Source of the DNA: JBDHBD01 sp039586095
GTDB lineage: Bacteria > Gemmatimonadota > Gemmatimonadetes > Palauibacterales > Palauibacteraceae
DNA: 64,000 nt
Assembly: GCA_039586095.1 (NCBI GenBank)
Contig: JBDHLB010000002.1
Span: 62,001-126,000 of the forward strand
Direction of reading: 5' to 3'
In this document: positions 41,062 to 49,349 of the stretch, one piece after another
Position numbering within the stretch: the stretch's first letter is position 1
Layout of the letters: each line of letters begins with the position of its first letter
Translations under genes and position numbers: made by a program
The notes under the pieces: model-generated
Told to the model about the DNA's origin: nothing
The model's input: the letters and a program-made list of their open reading frames with translations, nothing else
Databases searched by the model: none

Positions 41062-42960
41062 CTAGGGCGTTACCGCCGTTACGCGCGCAGCGCTCGGCAG
41101 ACCTTCGATCTTCCAGATCTCGCCTTCCCAGTCTCCGCCTCGGAACGCCACCCGCGTCCCATCGGGGCTGAGCTGCAGGCCGCTGAATCCCAAACGCTCG
41201 GGTGCGCCGGTGACGGCGACTGGCGTGCCACCGGTTGCCGCGATCTTCCACAGCTTCGACGCGTTCATGTCTGCGTTCCAGGTCTGGAAGAGCAGGTGAT
41301 CGCCGTCGGGCGTCCAGGCGACGCTGTTGATCTCGACCCCGATTGGAGGTGTCCCGAGGTACAACTCTCGGACCTCACCTCCGGCCGCAGGCAGCACGGC
41401 CAGGGTGGTTTCGCGCGTCTCGAACTTCCTCGTACCGAGCGCCAGCATCGATCCATCCGGCGAGACACGCATCTCGAGCTGGCCTTCGATCTGGCCGATC
41501 TCCGCCTCCGTGCCGTCCTTCAGGTTCCGCGCGACGATCGTGTAGGGACCCTGTCGATAGGGGTCGGTCTCCTCGGCACCCTCTTCCTTGTCCGGCCGCC
41601 AGGTGTAGAAGAGCGTCTTCCCATCGGCCGAAAGAGTGAACCAGCGCGGCCCACGGCCGTGCATCTCCTCGTCGAGCAGAATGGGCTCGACCTTGCCGGT
41701 TTCGAGGTCGACGCGGAACACGCCACCCTCGTCGTCGGCAGCGTCGGTCTCACGCCCCGTCATGACCAGGAAGCGGCCATCGGCCGACCAAGCCAGGTGG
41801 CGACTCACGTATTCGAGCGGCTTGTCGAGCACGCGAACTTCCTCGCCGGTGGTGGACCGAATCACCAGCTCATCATTGGCCGCCGTCTGACCTCGTCGCC
41901 GCCCGTACGCGAGGTATTTGCCGTCGGTCGACCACAGCTGGGCCATGCTCTGACCGAGGCCAGGGTCCTCGACCGGAGCGGGCGGACTCGTGATCCGGTT
42001 GGCCACGAGGTCGATGCCAGCCGTTTGCACCTGCGGCATCTTCGTGGTCACGCCGAACAGGAACGCGTCGCGCGCGAAGCCCAAGGGCTCCGCGTAAGGC
42101 ACGCCTCCTTTGAGGAGCACGGGCTCACCGGCAGGAAGTCCCTCCGCTACCGGCATCATCCACATCCCCTCCGTGAGGCCCCGGTCGCTGTGGAACAGAA
42201 TGCCGCGGCCGTCAGGCATCCAATCCATCAACCGGTCGGCACCGGCTCCTTTCACCATGGGGACCGGCTCTCCCCCGTCCACCGCCATGACCAGGATGTC
42301 ACGCTTCTCCGGCTTCATCCGGGGAGCCGGGTCGAAGGCGACATACCGGCCGTCCGGTGACAGCTTCGCGGAGGAGGCGTAGACGCGGCCTGTCGTATCC
42401 CACTCGGTAATCACCTGCACCGAGCCGTCTTCGACGTCCACGAATCCGATCTCGACCAGATCCTCCTCTCGCCACAACATGGCGAGGAGACGACCGTCCT
42501 CCGTCCAATCCTGAAGCATGGCGTAGAACTCTGAGCCAGGACCGGGGAGGATCGTACGCACGTTCGACCCGTCGATGTTCATTGCGCGGATCTCGTAGCC
42601 GGGCACGTCCTCGTTCCACCACGTGTAGGCGATCTGCGCGCCGTCGGGCGAGAACACGGACGTCTCGGCCCACTCCACTCTGTCGAGCCAGGTGCCCTTG
42701 TCGGTCAGCCTCTTCAGCGTCCCGCTCTCCAGGTCGATGACGGCCAGATCGCCGGTGATCCAATCGATCTCCGACACATAGCGGCCGTCGGGCGAAGCGT
42801 GGGTGGCCCAAAAGTCGGGCTCCTCCCCCTCCCAGACTTTGGTCAGGACCACATCGGGCGTCGTCTCCTGGGCGAGGACGTCGCGCGCGCCGATCGCCAC
42901 ACAGAAGGCGAAGAGTGGAAGGAACCACAGCGATCGTAGGTTGCGTCCAAGGCTCTTCAT
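41062..42960 (-). CDS. Exported TolB/PD40-type beta-propeller protein
   Basis: A 632-residue protein. The start at 42960 follows GGAGGTGCAGAG and gives a signal peptide (SLWFLPLFAFCVAIGARDVL, cut near AQE). From residue 40 to the end it consists of repeated propeller blades with the PD40 motif xSPDGxxxAF, for example HASPDGRYVSEID, VFSPDGAQIAYTWW, KLSPDGRYVAFDP, WSADGRFLVMT, RVSPDGSMLALGT and LQLSPDGTRVAFRG. There are probably two propellers and no peptidase domain. Such proteins commonly occur beside S9 or S41 peptidases in this phylum but here it stands alone. Likely a periplasmic ligand-binding scaffold. Confidence 0.8.
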   Translation of the reverse strand: MKSLGRNLRSLWFLPLFAFCVAIGARDVLAQETTPDVVLTKVWEGEEPDFWATHASPDGRYVSEIDWITGDLAVIDLESGTLKRLTDKGTWLDRVEWAETSVFSPDGAQIAYTWWNEDVPGYEIRAMNIDGSNVRTILPGPGSEFYAMLQDWTEDGRLLAMLWREEDLVEIGFVDVEDGSVQVITEWDTTGRVYASSAKLSPDGRYVAFDPAPRMKPEKRDILVMAVDGGEPVPMVKGAGADRLMDWMPDGRGILFHSDRGLTEGMWMMPVAEGLPAGEPVLLKGGVPYAEPLGFARDAFLFGVTTKMPQVQTAGIDLVANRITSPPAPVEDPGLGQSMAQLWSTDGKYLAYGRRRGQTAANDELVIRSTTGEEVRVLDKPLEYVSRHLAWSADGRFLVMTGRETDAADDEGGVFRVDLETGKVEPILLDEEMHGRGPRWFTLSADGKTLFYTWRPDKEEGAEETDPYRQGPYTIVARNLKDGTEAEIGQIEGQLEMRVSPDGSMLALGTRKFETRETTLAVLPAAGGEVRELYLGTPPIGVEINSVAWTPDGDHLLFQTWNADMNASKLWKIAATGGTPVAVTGAPERLGFSGLQLSPDGTRVAFRGGDWEGEIWKIEGLPSAARVTAVTP

Positions 42961-43448
42961 CTCTGCACCTCCGTTGCCTTGGCTGCGGCCGAGATGCCGT
43001 CGGAGCGTCCCCATGTAACCCACACGATCGATGCGATCGATGGACTCGAGGGTCTCGAAAGGGTTCGAGGATCCTCGACGCGCCCCAGGCGACCGAGTTG
43101 CTCGAAGACATCCGGCCTGGGCTAGGACGAGAAGGGAACAGCTCCGTCGGCGCTCAGCACATCTGTCCGGAGGGGCGGCCCGCGCGAAAGGCCGCGCACG
43201 GCGGAGGCAGAAGCTGCGGAGACGTCACGGCTGCTCGTAAATGCCTCCTCGCATCCAACCCACATTGTAACGTCTGAAAACGCTCCTGTCTGTAGGGAAA
43301 ACTCCCTCATTCGTGTGGAGAGATCCCGTACAAGCAAAACAAAAGGGTAGGCGGGCGCCCCGGCCTGAGTTGTCGAACTGCGGCTTGTACGCAGGCGGTT
43401 CGCCCGCAGCGACTGATCGCCGCGAGCGGCTCAGATGCCGGCGACACC
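42961..43448. other. 488-bp intergenic stretch with a long leader upstream of the TolB-like gene
   Basis: A good promoter for the leftward TolB-like gene lies at 43264-43292, implying an unusually long 5' leader of nearly 300 bases. Within it are a GC-rich inverted repeat near 43175-43200 and a CGATCGATG direct repeat near 43026-43043. No convincing gene is present on either strand. Confidence 0.45.
43264..43292 (-). promoter_or_regulatory. Sigma-70-like promoter upstream of the TolB-like gene
   Basis: Read leftward, -35 CAGACA (43292-43287), a 17-base spacer, and -10 TACAAT (43269-43264). The match is good for a GC-rich genome. The transcript would run toward the TolB-like gene starting at 42960. 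Confidence 0.5.
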
Positions 43449-44063
43449 TCAGAAGTGGTAGCCGAGCGCCACGGAGGCGCGGTAGTAGAACGTCACGGGC
43501 GAGCTGTCGTCGTAGGCGACGACGCGGAACTCCGGACGGACGGAGACCCGGGGGCTCGCGAAGAGGAAGAGCCCGACACCCACGTTCCCCATCACCGTGT
43601 CTTCGCCCGATTCGCCTGTCAGATCGAGCGGCTCGCCGGACAGATCGATCCGGTCCGTGCTGGACTGGAGCAAGCCGACTCCGCCGATCAGGTACGGCTG
43701 GACCCTCGAGCGGGAGAAACGGATGAGGACGTTCCCTGAGAAGTAAGCGGCGGTCCCTTCGATCCGTACACCGCTGTCGAAGTCACGCGAGTGTGCACCG
43801 CCGTCCACGCCGACCTCGAAGCCCAACACAGACGTCGGAAATACCGCGACAGCGCCGCCGAAGCTCAGGCCGTTCCCGTTGAAGCTCTCGTCGCTCCAGA
43901 AGCCCCCGAGGCCCAGACCGCCGTGCACGCTGACCGTGCGTCCGTACTCCTGGGCATCCAGCGAGACGGGGAGGGAGGTGAGCGCGAGGAGGCTAGCGAC
44001 GACGGCTGTAGATCTCAAAGCGCCAAACGCTCGCCGATCCTCCAGGCATAACCTGATTCGCAT
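43449..44063 (-). CDS. Outer-membrane beta-barrel protein
   Basis: A 204-residue protein. Start at 44063 (MRIRLCLEDRRAFG) with GGGGGA upstream and a signal peptide ending LDAQE. The mature part is a glycine- and aromatic-rich 8-stranded barrel (VSVHGGLGLGGFWSDESFNG, AYFSGNVLIRFSRSRVQPYL, VGVGLFLFASPRVSVRPEFR) ending with ASVALGYHF, a terminal Phe as expected for BamA-dependent insertion. Closest in style to the outer-membrane-beta-barrel OmpA-like families; no specific function known. Confidence 0.78.
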   Translation of the reverse strand: MRIRLCLEDRRAFGALRSTAVVASLLALTSLPVSLDAQEYGRTVSVHGGLGLGGFWSDESFNGNGLSFGGAVAVFPTSVLGFEVGVDGGAHSRDFDSGVRIEGTAAYFSGNVLIRFSRSRVQPYLIGGVGLLQSSTDRIDLSGEPLDLTGESGEDTVMGNVGVGLFLFASPRVSVRPEFRVVAYDDSSPVTFYYRASVALGYHF

Positions 44064-44164
44064 TGTGATTCCCCCGGCGTTCCCTCCGTAGAAACATACG
44101 TCCGGCACGTCCGGTTCGGGTCTCTTGGGCAGCTGCTTCGGTCCGAGCCCCGGTTGATTCCACG

Positions 44165-44193
44165 TTGACATATTTCTGTATTATCAATATGTG
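44165..44193 (+). promoter_or_regulatory. Promoter/operator of the rightward vapBC pair, possibly leaderless
   Basis: Perfect -35 TTGACA (44165-44170), 17-base spacer, and -10-like TATGTG (44188-44193). Transcription would begin at about 44200, directly at the vapB ATG (44201), and there is no ribosome-binding site, so the mRNA is probably leaderless. An inverted repeat ACATATT (44168-44174)/AATATGT (44186-44192) spans the promoter and is a likely antitoxin operator. Confidence 0.6.
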
Positions 44194-44200
44194 TTTCTGC

Positions 44201-44440
44201 ATGAGGACCACGCTCAATCTCGATGACGATCTCATGCGGGCAGTGAAAGAGCTGGCGGCGAAGAGCGGACGGACCCTCACGTCTATCGTCGAGTTGGCGC
44301 TGCGTGAGCTGCTGCACCGGGAGAAAGAACCGGAGCGGCCGTTCCGGTTCGAGTGGACCGTGTTGCCGGGCGGCGCTCAGCCAGGAGTGGACCTTACCGA
44401 CCGGGACGCGCTGATCGACCGCATGGAGGGGCGATCATGA
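44201..44440 (+). CDS. vapB: VapB-type ribbon-helix-helix antitoxin
   Basis: A 79-residue protein starting MRTTLNLDDDLMRAVKELAA, the canonical VapB/DUF2191 ribbon-helix-helix, followed by KSGRTLTSIVELALRELLHR and a C-terminal toxin-binding stretch FRFEWTVLPGGAQPGVDLTD. The ATG at 44201 is chosen because the domain starts there and promoter spacing places the transcript start at it; the frame extends upstream only into promoter sequence. It overlaps vapC by four bases. Confidence 0.9.
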   Translation: MRTTLNLDDDLMRAVKELAAKSGRTLTSIVELALRELLHREKEPERPFRFEWTVLPGGAQPGVDLTDRDALIDRMEGRS

Positions 44441-44877
44441 TCGCGGTCGACACAAACGTGCTGGTTTACGCACACCGCGCGGGACTGCTTGGACACGAGC
44501 CGGCACTGGCCTGGCTCGGTCACCTCGCGACGGGAAGGGTCCCATGGGGTATTCCCGTCTTCTGCCTGGGCGAGTTTGTCCGTGTGACGACCCATCCCCG
44601 GATTCTCGCCCCGCCATCGACCCTGGAAGAGTCCCTCGCAGCTCTCACTGCGCTGCTGAGCAGCCCGACGGTGCGCGTCTTGAATCCGGGGCCCCGCTAT
44701 CCACAGCTTCTCGAGGAGTCGCTCCGGGTGGCCGATGCTCGCGGAAACCTCGCATTCGACGCGCAGATCGCGGCCGTCTGCCTCGAACAAGGCGCTTCGC
44801 GGCTTCTCACGCTGGACCGCGACTTCACGCGGTTTCCCGACCTCCAGATCGTGAGCCCGGATCAGCCGTCGCACTGA
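44437..44877 (+). CDS. vapC: VapC-type PIN-domain ribonuclease toxin
   Basis: A 146-residue PIN-domain protein, MIAVDTNVLVYAHRAGLLGH with Asp5 of the DTN motif, the conserved Glu in IPVFCLGEFVRVTTHPRIL and a second acidic pair in NLAFDAQIAAVCLEQGASRL and LTLDRDFTRFPDL. This layout matches the VapC subgroup that co-occurs with the DUF2191 VapB. ATGA overlap with the antitoxin gene. Probably active; the target RNA cannot be predicted. Confidence 0.9.
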   Translation: MIAVDTNVLVYAHRAGLLGHEPALAWLGHLATGRVPWGIPVFCLGEFVRVTTHPRILAPPSTLEESLAALTALLSSPTVRVLNPGPRYPQLLEESLRVADARGNLAFDAQIAAVCLEQGASRLLTLDRDFTRFPDLQIVSPDQPSH

Positions 44878-44883
44878 GGACCT

Positions 44884-44917
44884 CTCGAGCCAGCGCGTGC
44901 CTCGAGCCAGCGCGTGC
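44884..44917. repeat. Perfect tandem 17-bp duplication
   Basis: CTCGAGCCAGCGCGTGC occurs twice back to back (44884-44900 and 44901-44917), immediately after the rightward vapC stop and before the leftward small gene ending at 44927. It looks like a recent slippage or repair event; no function is evident. Confidence 0.75.
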
Positions 44918-44926
44918 GCGGCATCT

Positions 44927-45088
44927 TCACTCTTTGCACCAGAGCGCAGCGTCGGCCGCGGGGTGATCCTCCCGGTCGAAGCCGATCGCCTCGGACCAGT
45001 CCTCGGTGCGATAGTAGAACAAGGGATCCTCTCTTCGAGGATCCATGTCCAGCATGTAGCCGTCGGGCCAGCCCTTGAGTACCGCCAA
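44927..45088 (-). CDS. Possible 53-residue small protein directly after the chalcone-isomerase-like gene
   Basis: Reading leftward from TTG at 45088: LAVLKGWPDGYMLDMDPRRE, then DPLFYYRTEDWSEAIGFDRE, DHPAADAALWCKE and stop. The sequence is rich in acidic and aromatic residues and clearly protein-like, with no stop for 53 codons. Oddly it lies in the same frame as the upstream gene, two codons after its TGA (45095-45097), so it could arise by start at TTG after a G5 run, by start at the internal ATG (MLDMDPRR) or by stop-codon read-through. Family not recognised. Confidence 0.45.
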   Translation of the reverse strand: MAVLKGWPDGYMLDMDPRREDPLFYYRTEDWSEAIGFDREDHPAADAALWCKE

Positions 45089-45094
45089 GACCGT

Positions 45095-45796
45095 TCACCC
45101 CCGCGCCGGGAAATTCGGATCGAGAATCGTCCGCAGTAGGCCGTTGCGGAACTCCGCACCCGGTGCGAAGAGACTGCCCATCGTGTAGAGACGGTGCCGG
45201 CGTGTGGTACGCACTTCGTCCAGGGCCACGGTCCCGTCTTCCCAGATGACCCGCGTGCGGACGGTGTCGCCTCGCACCGTGTATCGAATCTTGTCTCCCG
45301 AGCGCAGCGGGGCGGAACGCAGGAAAGCGAACATCTGATCCGTGTCTTCGGTCAGGGCTTCCGCTTCCTCCTCGGTCAGCAGGTCCTCACCGACCATCAC
45401 CTCGAGCGCGTCGTCTCGGCCACCCGTGAACTGCCGGTGCGATACCGAGCGAAGAAACAGCATGCTCACGTCGGCTGAGGGAGTGCGGAGATACGCGTCC
45501 GCGATCGAATCCTCCAGCGCCGGCGCTCCGGGCCCCGAATCGACGTCGTGGTAGGCCGCGACCAGACGATCGACCTCTCGACCCACTTCGTCCGCGACGG
45601 TCACATCGAGCTGAATCACGTCGACCTTGAGGAACGTCCGCTCGTGCTTGTACTGGATGCGGGCGAAGGGAGAGGGGGCTTCCTGCACGTCTCGCGCACG
45701 CTCCACAGCCGGTGCGGGGTGCGGCGCCAGGAGCTGGGGCACGACGAAGGGGAGAAGCACCCCGATCAGCCAAGAACGTCTCATCTGTCCAGCCAT
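45095..45796 (-). CDS. Exported chalcone-isomerase-like protein
   Basis: About 233 residues with a signal peptide (MRRSWLIGVLLPFVVPQLLA region). The mature part follows the chalcone-isomerase-like plan: an opening strand HERTFLKVDVIQLDVTVADE, the middle VSMLFLRSVSHRQFTGGRDD, then DTDQMFAFLRSAPLRSGDKI and RYTVRGDTVRTRVIWEDGTV, and LYTMGSLFAPGAEFRNGLLR at the end. Bacterial members are not enzymes of flavonoid synthesis but heme- or fatty-acid-related fold relatives. Starts at 45796 (GAGG close by) and 45784 are both possible. Confidence 0.5.
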   Translation of the reverse strand: MAGQMRRSWLIGVLLPFVVPQLLAPHPAPAVERARDVQEAPSPFARIQYKHERTFLKVDVIQLDVTVADEVGREVDRLVAAYHDVDSGPGAPALEDSIADAYLRTPSADVSMLFLRSVSHRQFTGGRDDALEVMVGEDLLTEEEAEALTEDTDQMFAFLRSAPLRSGDKIRYTVRGDTVRTRVIWEDGTVALDEVRTTRRHRLYTMGSLFAPGAEFRNGLLRTILDPNFPARG

Positions 45797-46058
45797 CGAC
45801 CTCGCAAGCTTGGTGGAACGGACGGGCCGGTAATCTACCGTCTGGCCGATCCCCTCGCCGCCGGGCTGGAGCCTGCCGCGGGGCGGGCTGGAGCCTGTCG
45901 CAGGGCTTGAGCCGGATGTCGAACCGCTGTCGTAAAATCGGTGAGAAGGTGCGTCCGCGTTCGGCGTGCTTCGGGCTGGCGAGCGGACGGCCTCTGATGC
46001 GATTGTTACAGAGGGCTCCGGAAGGGCTCCGGGAGCGCCCCGGGCAGCAAGGTGTTCG

Positions 46059-46976
46059 ATGAGTGCGACGGTCGGCGCGACTGAGCGACTGGAACACATC
46101 CGACGAGCGTTGGCGCCGCGTTACGCGGTCCACGGGGAGTTGGGCCGCGGCCGGATGTCCACCGTCTACCTGGCCCACGATCACCGACACGAGCGAGCCG
46201 TAGCGATCAAAGTCCTCCGGCCCGACCTGGCCGCTACGTTAGCCGGTGAGCGCTTCGCTCGAGAGATCCTGATCTCCGCTCACCTCCATCACCCGCATAT
46301 CCTCACGCTGCTGGACTCGGGCGTGAAGCGGGGCTTGTTCTACTTCGTGCTTCCCTTCGTGGAGGGAGAGAGTCTGGACGATTGTCTGGCTCGGACCGGA
46401 CCCCTTTCGGTCGAGGAGGCGGTCCAGCTCGCGGGCGAGGTGGCCGATGGGCTCGACTACGCGCACCGGCACGGCGTCATCCACCGGGACATCAAGCCCA
46501 GTAACATCCTGCTGTCGGAGGGGCACGCGATGATCGGCGACTTTGGCGTCGCCCGTGCGTTGAGCACGGCGTCCGTGTCCCCCCCGACCCCGGTCGGTCA
46601 GATCATTGGCACCCTCAGCTATCTGAGCCCGGAGCAGGCGACCGGCGTACGTGCGGATGCTCGGACCGACGTGTACAGCCTCGGTTGTGTCCTGTACGAA
46701 ATGCTGGCTGGAGCCCCCCCCTACCCCGGCTCGTCGCCACAGGAGGTCCTGTCTGGCCATCTGACGCGGCCCGTGCCGTCGGTCCGCCAGGCGCGGCCCG
46801 AGGTGGCACCTGCCCTCGATCGGGTCATCAAGCGGGCGATGGCCAAGCATCCCGTCGAGCGATTCGAGACAGCAGAGACGTTCCGGCAAGCGCTGAAGGC
46901 CCCCGAGAAGCAGCCGAACTTCCGTCTCCCTCGCTGGCCGTCTATCAGAAGCCGGTTTCCGGGCTGGCGTCGGTAG
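46059..46976 (+). CDS. Soluble Hanks-type Ser/Thr protein kinase
   Basis: A 305-residue stand-alone kinase. Residues 20-285 make a complete kinase: Gly-rich loop GRGRMSTVYLAHD, Lys51 in AVAIKVL, catalytic HRDIKPSN (Asp144), DFG at 161-163, activation loop TPVGQIIGTLSYLSPEQATG and DVYSLGCVLYEMLAGAPPYP. There is no membrane span or sensor domain, unlike most bacterial relatives; the C-terminal tail is short and basic. The start MSATVGATERLEHI at 46059 fits the family. It lies divergently from the chalcone-isomerase-like gene and convergently with the TPR gene, both possible substrates only by proximity. Confidence 0.9.
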   Translation: MSATVGATERLEHIRRALAPRYAVHGELGRGRMSTVYLAHDHRHERAVAIKVLRPDLAATLAGERFAREILISAHLHHPHILTLLDSGVKRGLFYFVLPFVEGESLDDCLARTGPLSVEEAVQLAGEVADGLDYAHRHGVIHRDIKPSNILLSEGHAMIGDFGVARALSTASVSPPTPVGQIIGTLSYLSPEQATGVRADARTDVYSLGCVLYEMLAGAPPYPGSSPQEVLSGHLTRPVPSVRQARPEVAPALDRVIKRAMAKHPVERFETAETFRQALKAPEKQPNFRLPRWPSIRSRFPGWRR

Positions 46977-47040
46977 CACGGGCTGGAGCGGCGCGCCAGA
47001 GACTTCTCACGAGAAACAGGTTTGAGTGCGGCGCTCCGCC

Positions 47041-49347
47041 CTACTGCGCCTGCAGCTCGGCCAGTTTGGCGCGTGCTTCGACGGCCGGCCGGAACGCGCG
47101 ATCGGCGTCCGCCCACGTGTCGAGAGCGCTTTCGAGGTACGTGACGGCGGCCTCTCGGTTGCCTTGGGCCTCTGCCACGAGCGCCAGCTCGTAGAGCGAC
47201 TTCGGGTCGGCAGGCCGGGTCAGAAGGGCGCGGTGCAGCGCGTCGGCGGCGTCGCTCAGGTTTTCCAGTTTCCGGTGGCAGCGCCCGAGATCGCGGTAGC
47301 GGTTTATCTGCCGCGGGGCCTGGGCCAGCGCCTCGTGGTAATGCGTAAGCGCGGTCTCGCAGTCATCCCGGAGCTCGGCGACCCTGCCCCGGGTCATCTC
47401 GATGACGGTCCGCAGGTCGCCCACCCCCAGTGCCTCGTAGGCCTGTTCCATGTCTGGAAGCGTTCCCCCAAGCCCGTCCGCATCTCCCGCGATGTCGTGC
47501 ACGCTCGCCTCGGTACGTGCGACGATCAAGTTGTACGGGGCCGGGATCTGCGCACGGGCCGCTGCGAGAGAGTCGAGGGCGACATCGGATCGGCCGATCA
47601 GTGCATAGAGATCGAGGCCTCGCTGATTTCGGACCATGAGGAGCAATGGCGGCGATGTGAGCGCGGACGCGGCGAGTTCGCGACGGCGCTGCTGCAGCGC
47701 CTCTCGGATCCGGCCTCTCCACTCGTAATATTGACCCCAGGACTGGTGCAGCTCGGTCTGTTGAGCCGGAGTGCGTGCGGCCGCGAGCGTCGATTCGAAG
47801 GTCGACTCCGCCTCCTCGAACTTGGCCTCGTCCGCCAGCAGGATGGCCTTCTGAGTGAGAGCGGCGACGTTCTCCGGATCGATCAAGAGCGCCTGCTCCA
47901 GCTCGGTCCTCGATGCATCGCGATTGCCCATCAGCCGGTGCAGTTCGACGAGAGCCAGGCGCGACTCGGATTCCTCGGGATGCAGTTCGACGTGCCGGGC
48001 GTAGGCGTTCAGGGCCTCATCGAACCGACCGGCCCGCTCTTCCAGCTGGCCGATTCTTTGGAGCAGGATGGTCCTGGCGGGATCCAACTCCAGCGCCCGG
48101 CGGTAGCTGGCCAGCGCGTCGTCGATGCGGCCCGCGAGGCTCGCGTACAGGGCTCGCACGATGTGGGCGTCGATCTCCTCCGGGTAAAGCTCCGCGCGCA
48201 TCTCGGCGACGGCGACCGCCTTATCGATGTTCTGATCGACGGAATAATGGTATTCGGCTCTTATCTTGAACCTGTCACGCTCGGCCAGGCGGTAATCGTG
48301 CTCGAGGCCCGCGGCGAGCACCTGCTGCGCCTCGGGTACCCGGCCCGCCAGCAGGTACGCGTTGTAAAGAAGGAACTGGGCGTAGGCGAAGGTGGGGTCT
48401 TCAGCCACGGCTTGCTCGAGCAACGGCGTCGCACTCACCCAGTCCTCGTGTACCAGAGCCTCCACGAACGCCTGCGTGAAACTCTGGTACGCGCCGTCCG
48501 ATTCGGTCAGCCTCTCCCGAATCGGCAGATCGACCACGCCTTCGAGATCGGTCTCGGGGATGCCGAGATCGATCCGCAAGACAGGGGTGAGCTCATCGAT
48601 CAGCGCGAGCGGATCGGCCCCAGCGACGGCGTGCTCCGCGACCAGTCGACCGGTGCGCGCGTCACGCAATGAGACCGACAGTGCCGTCGAATCTCCCGCT
48701 CCCTCGATACGCCCGTCGATAATGTGCCCGAGGTTGTACTTGTTCGCGATCTGCTGCTTGAGAGTCAGCGGGACATCCGTCCCCTCCGCGAGCCCGGCCT
48801 CCCGTAGCTCCTGGCCGAAAGCCTGCGGAGCGTACCAAACCGTCAGGAACGGGTCCTGGCTCAGGTCTATGGCGAGCGCGGTCGACGCGCCGTATTGCAA
48901 CCAGTCGAGAGATTCGTCGCCCGACTCGTTGTCCAGGAAGAAGAGCGCGACCTGGCGGCGGTACGCGGCCTTCGGGACCTGGCGCTCTACCGTGTTGCCC
49001 TCTTCATCTTCGACCACGACGGTCGTCGTGACGGCCCCCAGCGGCTTGCCCGAGAAGGCCGTCACGAGCACGACGGCCGCCAGCATCAGATTCGTCGGCA
49101 CGAAGGCTTTCTCCACACGCGACCAGCTGTCTCGTCCGGGCGCGCCGTGGTTGTACGCGACCAGGGCGATGCTGGGAAGCATCAGCAGGAGCAGTGCGCC
49201 GGTGAAATCGACCAGATGACCGGACAGCGCATAGCGCTCGGCAAGGAAATCGGTGAACTCGAGGAGGCCCCACGAGATCGCCAGGTAACCGCCCACGATC
49301 TGCGGGAAGCGGCGTCTCATCAGCTCACGAAACGAAAACCGACTCAT
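47041..49347 (-). CDS. Membrane-anchored TolB-like/TPR protein (non-enzymatic)
   Basis: A 768-residue protein. N-terminus with three or four hydrophobic spans (FPQIVGGYLAISWGLLEFTD, FTGALLLLMLPSIALVAYNH, NLMLAAVVLVTAFSGK) then an extracytoplasmic TolB-N-like domain (about 130-290; VALFFLDNESGDESLDWLQY, KYNLGHIIDGRIEGAGDSTA) and 8-10 TPR motifs to the end (YRRALELDPARTILLQRIGQ, YARHVELHPEESESRLALVE, ELALVAEAQGNREAAVTYLE). Proteins of this architecture are abundant in kinase-rich bacteria and often act with the kinases. The start MSRFSFRELM at 49347 lies two bases after the stop of the upstream gene, so translation is coupled. Confidence 0.85.
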   Translation of the reverse strand: MSRFSFRELMRRRFPQIVGGYLAISWGLLEFTDFLAERYALSGHLVDFTGALLLLMLPSIALVAYNHGAPGRDSWSRVEKAFVPTNLMLAAVVLVTAFSGKPLGAVTTTVVVEDEEGNTVERQVPKAAYRRQVALFFLDNESGDESLDWLQYGASTALAIDLSQDPFLTVWYAPQAFGQELREAGLAEGTDVPLTLKQQIANKYNLGHIIDGRIEGAGDSTALSVSLRDARTGRLVAEHAVAGADPLALIDELTPVLRIDLGIPETDLEGVVDLPIRERLTESDGAYQSFTQAFVEALVHEDWVSATPLLEQAVAEDPTFAYAQFLLYNAYLLAGRVPEAQQVLAAGLEHDYRLAERDRFKIRAEYHYSVDQNIDKAVAVAEMRAELYPEEIDAHIVRALYASLAGRIDDALASYRRALELDPARTILLQRIGQLEERAGRFDEALNAYARHVELHPEESESRLALVELHRLMGNRDASRTELEQALLIDPENVAALTQKAILLADEAKFEEAESTFESTLAAARTPAQQTELHQSWGQYYEWRGRIREALQQRRRELAASALTSPPLLLMVRNQRGLDLYALIGRSDVALDSLAAARAQIPAPYNLIVARTEASVHDIAGDADGLGGTLPDMEQAYEALGVGDLRTVIEMTRGRVAELRDDCETALTHYHEALAQAPRQINRYRDLGRCHRKLENLSDAADALHRALLTRPADPKSLYELALVAEAQGNREAAVTYLESALDTWADADRAFRPAVEARAKLAELQAQ

Positions 49348-49349
49348 GC

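Noticed and set aside
43060..43100. GGGTTCGAGGATCC resembling a tRNA T-arm
   Set aside because: No acceptor stem, anticodon arm or D-arm can be placed around it.
44377..45159. 260-codon minus-strand frame across vapC and the following spacer
   Set aside because: Mostly antisense to vapC; the protein-like part of the spacer is in another register (44927-45088).
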